Assembly (NCBI GenBank): GCA_035307785.1
Contig: DATGHS010000501.1
Coordinates: 1 to 22,055, forward strand
Length of the DNA: 22,055 nt
Origin: DATGHS01 sp035307785
Lineage (GTDB): Bacteria; Planctomycetota; Planctomycetia; Gemmatales; Gemmataceae
Direction of reading: 5' to 3'
Notes under the pieces: generated by a model
Seen by the model: the letters and a program-made list of their open reading frames with translations, nothing else
What the model was told of the DNA's origin: nothing
The model's database searches: none
Part shown: piece by piece, positions 16,434 to 22,055 of the stretch
How the letters are laid out: every line of letters starts with the position of its first letter
How positions within the stretch are numbered: the stretch's first letter is position 1
Made by a program: the position numbers and the translations under genes

Positions 16434-16520
16434 ACGTCGTGGGGCGCGTTGGAGAATGTGCCTTACGAGTCCGCTGCTACCTTAGGAACACATGTCGCGT
16501 CAGGTGCTACCCTGAAAGGA

Positions 16521-16580
16521 TTGCATCGCCTCCGAAGGGTTAGTGGCGAAGCGCCGCAAACCTGCGGCTATGCGATGCAA
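16521..16580. repeat. Nested inverted repeats between convergent genes
   Basis: TTGCATCGC (16521-16529) pairs with GCGATGCAA (16572-16580), and inside it GCCGCA (16553-16558) pairs with TGCGGC (16563-16568). It lies in the 218-bp gap between the phosphoesterase (+) and the VWA gene (-). It may serve as a bidirectional end point or be a repeat; there is no T-run. A small open frame crossing here has no protein character. Confidence 0.6.
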
Positions 16581-16651
16581 CGCCTTCGGCGTAATGCCGA
16601 CATCGAAAGTCCAGTTAATGATCAAGAATTATCACCGCCTACGAAAGAATT

Positions 16652-17914
16652 TCATCGCCCCTTAGGAATCGGTATCACTACCCCATACCCCGGCTTGAAA
16701 TCGTAGCCTTCTGTAAGTGCCCACAGCGTTTGATAGGGCATCGGCCCTTGCGGGAAGCTGATTGCCCCGTCGGTGATCACCACGACGGCTTGCACTTCCG
16801 GATCGTGCGCCAGGTGCTCCATGGCCGGCGACATGTCGCTGCCGCCGCCGCCGCCGATCTGGTACTTCGCGAGTTGGCCGGGGTCGAGCCAATCGTCGTG
16901 CGTGATCGCGGTGTCGCATTGGAGCACGTGGATCATGTTCACGTTCACCGCTTCGCAGAAGCTCGCGATCGTCCCCAGCACGCGCGGAATTTCGCTCACC
17001 ATTGAGCCGCTGGTGTCGAGCACGATGTGCAGCGACCAGCCTTCGCGGGTCCGGCCCGGCAAGACCACGTCGGTGCGGTCCCCAGCCCGCCGGCTTGGCC
17101 GCGCGAACGACCGCGGCCCCGGCGCCACGGCTTCCATCCATTGCTGCAAAGCCATCTCCCACGGCGGCGTGTAGAAGCTCTTCAGCATGCCGGTGACGGA
17201 ATCGAAGCTGCCCGAATCCTGCTTCCGATCCCGCGTTACCGCTTCGATCTTGTCGAGCCGATCTTTCAGCACGCCGAGGCCGAGCGTCTTGGTCACCGCC
17301 GAGCGAATTCGCTGTCGGTCGCGCACGTCTTGTTGCGGGTCGATGTCGGGGAAAAGCTCGCGCTCTTGCTCGCGCGTCAGTACATCACCGACACCGACGC
17401 CGGTGGCCGGTCCTTCCACGTCGTCGAGCAGTCCGGCTTTCGAGAGCGCAATGGCCAGATCGCTGCGCGGCTGCTTCTTTGGCCCGCGCACCTTGCCGCT
17501 GCGGATCATGCTCACGATCTGCTCGGCCGACAGGTTCCTGGCCCCGTCGAACTCCAGCCCGCTCGCCGGGATATACGTTTGCATCTCCTCCTTGAGAATA
17601 TCGTTGATGATGTAATCGTGCGCCCAGTTGAAAAGCTCCGGCTCCGTGCCGATGGCTCGTTCGTGGGTACGCAAGCAAAGATGAAACAACTCGTGCGCCA
17701 TCACGAATGCCTGGTCCTTCACATTCAGCGTGTTGAACCAATTCGGATTCACGAGCAGCCGGCCGGAAACGAAGATGCCGGCCGTGGGAACGCGCGGATC
17801 CATGTGAATGCGCACCGCCGCCGCCAGCCCCGACAGGTGCGGCATATTGGCGCACGCCAAGCGAAGGGCTGCCTTTACGATTTCGAGATTTCTTGAGTCG
17901 TCGCGCTGGCTCAC
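16652..17914 (-). CDS. DUF2201-like putative metallopeptidase with a VWA domain
   Basis: About 420 aa. The N-terminal half carries a zinc-binding-type HELFH motif (74-78) followed by LFNWAHDYIIND, the pattern of the DUF2201 putative metallopeptidase domain. A charged linker (about 140-260) leads to a von Willebrand A domain with an intact MIDAS: DTSGSM (300-305), GGGSD (356-360) and ITDG (380-383). Such proteins are typically encoded beside MoxR-type AAA ATPases, as here, and are thought to work with them in metal-dependent or chaperone-like remodelling. Start choice: AGGA lies 8 nt before GTG 17914. An ATG at 17923 overlaps that AGGA and would add MYC, and upstream of it is only palindrome. 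It is downstream of the AAA gene in the same direction. Confidence 0.88.
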   Translation of the reverse strand: MSQRDDSRNLEIVKAALRLACANMPHLSGLAAAVRIHMDPRVPTAGIFVSGRLLVNPNWFNTLNVKDQAFVMAHELFHLCLRTHERAIGTEPELFNWAHDYIINDILKEEMQTYIPASGLEFDGARNLSAEQIVSMIRSGKVRGPKKQPRSDLAIALSKAGLLDDVEGPATGVGVGDVLTREQERELFPDIDPQQDVRDRQRIRSAVTKTLGLGVLKDRLDKIEAVTRDRKQDSGSFDSVTGMLKSFYTPPWEMALQQWMEAVAPGPRSFARPSRRAGDRTDVVLPGRTREGWSLHIVLDTSGSMVSEIPRVLGTIASFCEAVNVNMIHVLQCDTAITHDDWLDPGQLAKYQIGGGGGSDMSPAMEHLAHDPEVQAVVVITDGAISFPQGPMPYQTLWALTEGYDFKPGYGVVIPIPKGR

Positions 17915-17927
17915 GCAATACATCCTG

Positions 17928-18000
17928 GTAGGGTGGGTGGAGGGCAGCGCAACCCACCTTGTCGGCAACGGTGGGTTGCGCTGCGCTCCACCCACCCTAC
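17928..18000. repeat. 73-bp near-perfect palindrome between the AAA and VWA genes
   Basis: Arms 17928-17958 and 17970-18000 are 31 nt each with one mismatch by eye, around an 11-nt loop. The core is GGTGGGTTGCGCTGC. It lies between the AAA stop (18012) and the VWA start, ending 4-13 nt before the possible start codons. A very stable RNA hairpin would form in the transcript joining the two genes. From memory, GTAGGGTGGGT/ACCCACCCTAC repeats are dispersed in many bacterial genomes. Confidence 0.9.
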
Positions 18001-18011
18001 AAAATGTGAAT

Positions 18012-20090
18012 TCATATCCCCGTCACTTCCTTCAATGTCGCCCGGAACGCATCGCCCGCGCCGAGCGCGCCCCATTCCTTCGGCAAATCGACCATCAGCG
18101 CGAACCGATGCTCGGTCGGCACGGCCATTAAGAAGCGGTGGATTGCGTCCTTCGAAAACTTGCTCATCTCTCCGCGCTGCACCAGGTTGCGAATGCGGCA
18201 AAAGACGAACCAGCGGGCCGTGTCGTCGGTCGGCAACTTCTGCGGGTCGCGAACGTATTCCTCCAGCGGCAACAACTCTGCAATCGACTCCTCGGCCATC
18301 GCGCAGTAAATGGCCGCATCTTCAGCGGAAACGCGGCCAAACGCCAGTGCCCGCCGAACGGGGCCATCGAGAACGCCGGCTTTCTCGGCCAAATTCAGCG
18401 CATCAGACAAGGCTGCCCAGGCCCGCGGCGTCGAAAACGGAATCGGCTCGGCGGGAACCGCCCGCATCAGCGCTTCCGGCATAAAGGAAATGAACGACTG
18501 AATATCGCCGCGAACGTTGTTGCGATGCGCCCAGGCCAGCCATTCCTTGGTATCGACGCGCACATTGATGACAAATACTCGGTTGATGAGCGCGCTGCTA
18601 ATCTGCCGCACCAGGGCGCGATCCGTCGCGCGATTCCCGGCTGCGACGACCCAAGTTCCCTCGGGCAACGGATGCTCGCCCAGCCGGCGTTCCAGCAGCA
18701 GCGCATAAAACGCCTTTTGAATGTCCGGCGAGCAAGCCGGAAGTTCGTCAAGGAAGAGAACAAACCTCTCTGGCTTCTCCGGAAGCAAAATCCGCGGCGG
18801 GCAGAAGACCGAGCGCTCGCCGATGATGCGCGGCACACCGCTCACGTCTTCCGGCGCAATCTGCGTGCCGAGCAGCGACCGGCAGGGCAGTTTCTTGTCG
18901 GCTGCGGCTTGATGCACGATGTCCGACTTTCCCACGCCGGGGGCGCTCAGCAACAACAGGCTCTGTTCGTCGCTCAGGCATTGCACCAATGACTTGGCCT
19001 GGCTTAGAGTAAGCGCCACGTTGGCCGGCGAGCGTTGCTCTTCGTGCATCGCGCCCCTCACCCGGCCCCGCATTTCCGGCAGGAACGGCGCCGTCATGCC
19101 CAGCGAGAGGCCCTGTTCCGCCAGCGCATTCTTTACCTCCTTCAGTGTCGTTTCGCTGAAATTGCGAATTTCCAATAGCTGATCTTCCGTGCGCACTACG
19201 AGGCCGCGAACGTCGTCGATCCCGTCAGATTCCAAGCAATTCGTGGCTCGCACCGACAGCTCGAGCTCGGCAAGCGATTTATCCAGCAAGCGCTCCAGTA
19301 CGGGATCCGGTTGGCCGTTTTCCACCGGTCGTTGTCGGCAGAATTCCAGAAACGCGGCCGCATCAATTCCGGTCAGCCGACCATGGGCGAGCGCCGCGCG
19401 AATCTCCGGCGTCAAGATACCGGCGTTCTCCGCCCGGTCGAGCGCCATGGCCAGCGACGCCCAGGCCCGCGGCGTCGAAAATGGCAGCGGCTCATTCGGC
19501 ACCGGCCGCATCAGCGAATCCGGCATGAGTTTCAAATACTCGCGCACTTCCCGGCGAATGTTGTTCGCCGTTGCCCATTCGAGCCACTCGTCGAAATCCA
19601 CGCGAATATGCAGGATCAGCACGCGGTTCACTAGCGCGCTACTGATTTGGCGTACCAGTGCTCTGTCGGTGGTGCGATTCCCCGCCGCTACTACCCAGGT
19701 GCCCGGCGGCAATGCGTGCTCGCCCAATCGCCGCTCCAGCAGCAATGCATAGAAAGCCTTTTGAATGTCCGGCGAGCAGGCCGGAAGCTCATCGAGGAAC
19801 AGGCAAAACGGCTCCGGCTTCTCCGGCAGCAAAATCCGCGGCGGGCAGAAGACCGAGCGCTCGCCAACAATCCGCGGCACGCCGCTTACGTCCTCCGGCG
19901 CGATCTGTGTGCCCAAAAGCGATCGGCACGGCAACTTCGCCTCCTTCGCCGCCTGGGCCACAATGTCCGACTTCCCCACCCCCGGCGGCGACAACAGCAG
20001 CAAACTCTGCCGCCCCGCCAGAGATTGAATTAATGCCTTGGCCTGCTTGAGCGTAATCGTTTCCGAAAAAGCGCTATCCGCGTTCGACAT
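18012..20090 (-). CDS. Tandem MoxR-like AAA ATPase with an RNA polymerase alpha-CTD-like insert
   Basis: A 692-aa protein in three parts. AAA module 1 (about 12-250): Walker A PPGVGKS (35-41), Walker B FLDE (98-101), AGNR sensor (136-139), STPRAW sensor-2 (205-210). Insert (about 262-335): LAELELSVRATNCLESDGID then TEDQLLEIRNF and LAEQGLSLGM, very close to the C-terminal domain of RpoA. AAA module 2 (about 360-600): APGVGKS (383-389), FLDE (446-449), AGNR (484-487), STPRAW (553-558). The two modules are near-duplicates, offset by 348 codons, with GTQIAPEDVSGVPR and GERSVFCPPRILLPEKPE identical in both. Both have intact ATPase motifs. A C-terminal extension (600-692) is unassigned. ATG 20090 fits the module start; the frame is open to 20255 but that part is promoter-like. 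A VWA gene follows. Confidence 0.93.
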   Translation of the reverse strand: MSNADSAFSETITLKQAKALIQSLAGRQSLLLLSPPGVGKSDIVAQAAKEAKLPCRSLLGTQIAPEDVSGVPRIVGERSVFCPPRILLPEKPEPFCLFLDELPACSPDIQKAFYALLLERRLGEHALPPGTWVVAAGNRTTDRALVRQISSALVNRVLILHIRVDFDEWLEWATANNIRREVREYLKLMPDSLMRPVPNEPLPFSTPRAWASLAMALDRAENAGILTPEIRAALAHGRLTGIDAAAFLEFCRQRPVENGQPDPVLERLLDKSLAELELSVRATNCLESDGIDDVRGLVVRTEDQLLEIRNFSETTLKEVKNALAEQGLSLGMTAPFLPEMRGRVRGAMHEEQRSPANVALTLSQAKSLVQCLSDEQSLLLLSAPGVGKSDIVHQAAADKKLPCRSLLGTQIAPEDVSGVPRIIGERSVFCPPRILLPEKPERFVLFLDELPACSPDIQKAFYALLLERRLGEHPLPEGTWVVAAGNRATDRALVRQISSALINRVFVINVRVDTKEWLAWAHRNNVRGDIQSFISFMPEALMRAVPAEPIPFSTPRAWAALSDALNLAEKAGVLDGPVRRALAFGRVSAEDAAIYCAMAEESIAELLPLEEYVRDPQKLPTDDTARWFVFCRIRNLVQRGEMSKFSKDAIHRFLMAVPTEHRFALMVDLPKEWGALGAGDAFRATLKEVTGI

Positions 20091-20139
20091 GGTGTTTCCG
20101 AGGGTGGCTGATGTAATTCCTGTGGGTGGAGGAGATGAT

Positions 20140-20145
20140 ATTATA
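20140..20145 (-). promoter_or_regulatory. Possible -10 box for the AAA-VWA unit
   Basis: The minus strand reads TATAAT at 20145-20140, about 50 nt before the ATG at 20090. No good -35 lies 17 bp upstream (TCGCCA), so the call rests on a perfect -10 hexamer in a suitable place between divergent genes. Confidence 0.35.
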
Positions 20146-20242
20146 AGGACGGGTTCGGACGCTGGCGAATGGGCAAGCCGGCGCCTTTCGTTGCTGGACG
20201 ATCTGCAACCAAAAGCACTTGTCCCGCGCCGGAGACCAAACA

Positions 20243-20527
20243 ATGCTTCCACCACCGCCCAATCTCGATGGCGCTCGGGTGCTCAAATATGCGATTGTCG
20301 ATAGCGATGTCATCCCGACCGGTAACACGACTCATCGTGTTGGGAACTTGCTCATGGGACCTGCCGCAGCTTTGGCCATTTGCCAATACGATGGAGACGA
20401 TGGATTCTTCCTCTTCTATTGCGATTCGGATTGGAACGTCGACACCGACGGATGGCATGGTTCATTGCAGTCGGCACTAGAGCAGGCCAACTTCGAATAC
20501 AGAGGAATTTCGTTCCAGGGACTCTAA
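20243..20527 (+). CDS. Conserved-looking hypothetical protein (94 aa)
   Basis: A small acidic soluble protein without membrane segment or signal. The start ATG at 20243 has GGAG 8 nt upstream. It reads VLKYAIVDSDVIPTGNTTHR, then an alanine-rich turn, FFLFYCDSDWNVDTDGWHG and SLQSALEQANFEYRG. The FYCDSDW...DTDGWHGSLQSALEQANFEY series looks like a real conserved domain; I recall similar short bacterial proteins with WH.SLE.A..QAEFEY but cannot name a family. It is divergent from the AAA gene and precedes the REP/transposase cluster. Possible roles such as an immunity-type protein are speculation. Confidence 0.75.
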   Translation: MLPPPPNLDGARVLKYAIVDSDVIPTGNTTHRVGNLLMGPAAALAICQYDGDDGFFLFYCDSDWNVDTDGWHGSLQSALEQANFEYRGISFQGL

Positions 20528-20663
20528 CCCATGCGGCATTGGCCAAGATGGATGCACCGGCCTGTTGCTAGTCCAAATGTCGAGGTTTGGTGACTGTCCG
20601 GCATGCAAAGGCCAGGCGGCCAAGCTGGCGAAAGGCATTTCCCCCCGCATTCGAACTGATTGT

Positions 20664-20749
20664 CCGGCCTGAAAGGCCGGTTCCGTCAGCCCAGCCCGAA
20701 GGGCTGGGGAAGAATGTCGCCGATATGCCGGCCCTGAAAGGGCCGTTCA
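20664..20749 (-). repeat. REP-like unit, copy A (inverted)
   Basis: An 86-bp unit that is the reverse complement of the unit at 21382-21467, with 11 mismatches by eye and no gaps. It contains three hairpins: CCGGCCT-GAA-AGGCCGG (20664-20680), CCCAGCCC-GAA-GGGCTGGG (20690-20708) and CGGCCCT-GAA-AGGGCCG (20729-20745). With copy B it forms a 21-bp perfect inverted repeat (20729-20749 with 20768-20788). Confidence 0.9.
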
Positions 20750-20767
20750 ACTGAGATCAGAGTCGGA

Positions 20768-20853
20768 TGAACGGCCCTTTCAGGGCCGAGATTAAAATCG
20801 ATCTGTTTCCCAGGCCTGCGGCCTGGGCTAACGGAATCGGCCTTTCAGGCCGA
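20768..20853 (+). repeat. REP-like unit, copy B (direct)
   Basis: An 86-bp unit in the same orientation as copy C and inverted to copy A. It starts TGAACGGCCCTTTCAGGGCC, has the stem CCCAGGC/GCCTGGG (20809-20815 with 20821-20827), and ends with CGGCCTTTCAGGCCG (20838-20852). It aligns to copy C without gaps; the loops and spacer bases differ most. It lies 73 bp before the transposase start. Confidence 0.9.
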
Positions 20854-20926
20854 AAAGGGCCGCATAGAATCATTCACGCTGTTGCCCGTTAACGACCACT
20901 CATACGAATCCATTCTGAGACACCCG

Positions 20927-21377
20927 ATGCCACAATCATTGGCGAAGGTCTATCTGCACGTCATCTTCTCCACAAAAAATCGCGAACCGCGCCTGCTCGA
21001 CGATTGGCGCGACGAACTCTTCCGTGTTATGGGATGCGCGGCCAACAATCTCGGCTGCCAATCCCTCATCGTCGGCGGCACCGCAGATCACGTACACATG
21101 CTGTTTCAATTGAGCCGAACGATCAGGATTGCGGATGCGACTGGCAACATCAAATCATCCTCGTCCGCCTGGATCAACCAGAATCACCCGCCGCCGGTGC
21201 CCTTTCATTGGCAGGCCACCTACGCCGTCTTTTCGGTGCGCCAATCCAATATCGAGGGGGTTTGCGAACATCCGGCGGCAAGCGGAGCGCCACGCGAAGC
21301 AATCGTTCCAAGACGAATTGCGCGAATGGTGGCGGCGCTATGAAATCGAATGGGACGAGCGCTACGTATGGGATTGA
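20927..21377 (+). pseudogene. Frameshifted IS200/RAYT-type transposase
   Basis: A Y1-type (HUH) single-stranded DNA transposase of about 150 aa, broken by a frameshift. It starts MPQSLAKVYLHVIFSTKNRE at ATG 20927. The HUH-type motif is HVH in GGTADHVHMLF (H55, H57), followed by IKSSSSAWI and FHWQATYAVFSVRQSNIEG. The expected continuation, IRRQAERHAKQSFQDELREW and the end YEIEWDERYVWD, is in the +2 frame to a TGA at 21375-21377. The break lies near 21260-21275, where family members have a VxxYIxxQ stretch with the catalytic tyrosine; the tyrosine codon is the part missing here. The first frame runs on to 21343 with unrelated residues. Flanked on both sides by REP-like units. Confidence 0.88.
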
Positions 21378-21381
21378 CCGG

Positions 21382-21467
21382 TGAACGGCCCTTTCAGGGC
21401 CGACGCATCAACAACACCCTTCCCCATCCCTGCGGGCTGGGCTGACAGAACCGGCCTTTCAGGCCGG
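21382..21467 (+). repeat. REP-like unit, copy C (direct)
   Basis: An 86-bp unit beginning 4 bp after the transposase stop. It starts TGAACGGCCCTTTCAGGGCC and ends CCGGCCTTTCAGGCCGG (21451-21467). The middle stem is weakened here (CCC...GGG), suggesting decay. It has the same orientation as copy B. Confidence 0.9.
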
Positions 21468-21568
21468 AAGGAGACGCTGTTGTTCATAGAGGCGAACTGG
21501 AGCCACCGAACCACCGCGGGCCGTGTACAATTCAATGAGTTGGCCAGAATCACGGAGTTCAACACACC

Positions 21569-21832
21569 ATGCCAAAATCAGTCAAAAAGCGCCTCGGCCG
21601 TTACATTGTCGCCGATCCCGGAATCTGCCACGGTAAGCCTACCTTTCGAGGCACGCGAATCATGGTGCGCGACATTTTGGAGCAAATTGCCGATGGAATG
21701 CCATGGGACGAAATCGTAACGCAATGGCGTGGCGATGTCTCCAAGAAAGCCATTGCCGAGGCCGTCCGACTTGCACAGAAAACCTTTGAATCCCATGCCA
21801 AGGAATGCGCTTTGGAATTCAAACGGGCATGA
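21569..21832 (+). CDS. DUF433 antitoxin-like protein
   Basis: An 87-aa protein with the DUF433 signature DPGICHGKPTFRGTRI (16-31), followed by the helical ILEQIADGMPWDEIVTQW. DUF433 proteins have an HTH-like fold and are usually the antitoxin partner of a DUF5615/PIN-like gene. That arrangement is present: the next gene overlaps by 4 bp (ATGA). It is expected to bind the toxin and probably its own promoter. GGAG lies 12 nt before the ATG, a rather long distance. The gene appears intact. Confidence 0.92.
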   Translation: MPKSVKKRLGRYIVADPGICHGKPTFRGTRIMVRDILEQIADGMPWDEIVTQWRGDVSKKAIAEAVRLAQKTFESHAKECALEFKRA

Positions 21833-21954
21833 ATATCCTCGATGAAAACATTGCGGACGATCAACGGCGAAAACTTCTCCGCTGGCGGATTCCGGTTCGG
21901 CAGATCGGCGTTGACATTGTATTGCTAAAGGTTCCTGGGAATCGGCGTGTGTGA
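21829..21954 (+). pseudogene. Truncated DUF5615/Mut7-C-type PIN-like toxin
   Basis: It begins MNILDENIADDQRRKLLRW and IPVRQIGVDI, the typical start of the DUF5615 PIN-like family (DEN at the N-terminus). After VDIVLLK the sequence no longer resembles the family and a stop follows at codon 42, against about 100-120 codons normally. The break coincides with the border of an incoming insertion sequence. The remaining 41 codons lack most of the nuclease-like fold, so it should be inactive. Confidence 0.8.
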
Positions 21955-22055
21955 GTACTCTGGCGGTTCGATAGACTGAGGTCATCGAGCCCGGAGGAGA
22001 TTCGACCATGCCGAGACGTTCTGAATTAACCGTGCAACAACGGCGTGAAGCCGTG
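21950..22055 (+). mobile_element. Left end of an insertion sequence (partial)
   Basis: From about 21950 the sequence changes to TGTGAGTACTCTGGCGG and leads, 58 bp later, into a transposase start with a strong ribosome site. The exact border and the target duplication cannot be fixed because the right end is outside the window. The family is probably IS3-like, judged from the short first-frame protein. Confidence 0.6.
22008..22055 (+). CDS. Transposase N-terminus (IS3 OrfA-like, partial)
   Basis: The last 16 codons in the window read MPRRSELTVQQRREAV, the start of a helix-turn-helix transposase OrfA as seen in IS3-type elements. GGAGGAG lies 8-9 nt upstream, a near-perfect ribosome site. The gene runs off the window. 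Confidence 0.7.
   Translation, partial: MPRRSELTVQQRREAV

Noticed and set aside
16449..16706. 85-codon plus-strand frame between the phosphoesterase and VWA genes
   Set aside because: It starts with TTG, lies in nested inverted repeats and overlaps the VWA 3' end.
20568..20750. Small frames starting MNGPFRA at the REP units (also at 21381-21719)
   Set aside because: They are the same REP sequence translated at two places and have no ribosome site.
20568..20880. Regularly spaced palindromes considered as a CRISPR array
   Set aside because: Units are 86 bp with changing orientation, no unique spacers of constant length and no cas genes; they fit REP units beside a RAYT transposase.

Overview
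The window looks like a chromosomal segment of a Planctomycetota bacterium, possibly near Pirellulales; the order is a guess. Reasons: a PKN-type Ser/Thr kinase with a C-terminal membrane anchor, a DUF1571 lipoprotein, an XPB-type helicase beside an XPB/Ssl2-like partner, a MoxR-type AAA gene next to a DUF2201/VWA gene, GC-rich sequence, and many palindromic repeats between genes. One tRNA gene is present. I see no rRNA, CRISPR array or prophage.

Layout. 1-5.5 kb: the start of a secreted protein (-), a membrane-anchored Ser/Thr kinase (+), a DUF1571 lipoprotein (-), tRNA-Lys(CTT) (-), a sulfite-oxidase-type molybdopterin enzyme (-), a large palindrome and a VOC/glyoxalase-fold protein (-). 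5.5-9.6 kb: a DNA-repair-like cluster on the minus strand, transcribed as XPB helicase, an 80-aa protein, then a 701-aa XPB/Ssl2-like partner. The 80-aa protein resembles the C-terminal tail of the 701-aa partner. 9.8-13.4 kb: aldehyde dehydrogenase, rsmH and a two-TM protein, all on the minus strand. 13.5-16.4 kb: a PAS-GAF-receiver signalling protein and a membrane metallophosphoesterase, both on the plus strand.

16.6-20.1 kb (minus strand): a two-gene unit. The first gene encodes two tandem MoxR-like AAA ATPase modules joined by a segment that closely resembles the C-terminal domain of the RNA polymerase alpha subunit. The second encodes a DUF2201-like HExxH domain plus a VWA domain. A 73-bp near-perfect palindrome separates them. 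The alpha-CTD insertion is the most unusual thing in the window.

20.2-22.06 kb: an accessory end. It holds a small conserved-looking 94-aa gene and three copies of an 86-bp REP-like unit around a frameshifted IS200/RAYT-type transposase. A DUF433 antitoxin-like gene follows; its toxin-like partner is cut to 41 codons, apparently by an insertion sequence that enters at about 21950 and runs off the window.

Most palindromes touch gene ends: two supply or overlap a stop codon and one ends five bases before a start codon. Family names come from recognising motifs by eye. No database search was run.
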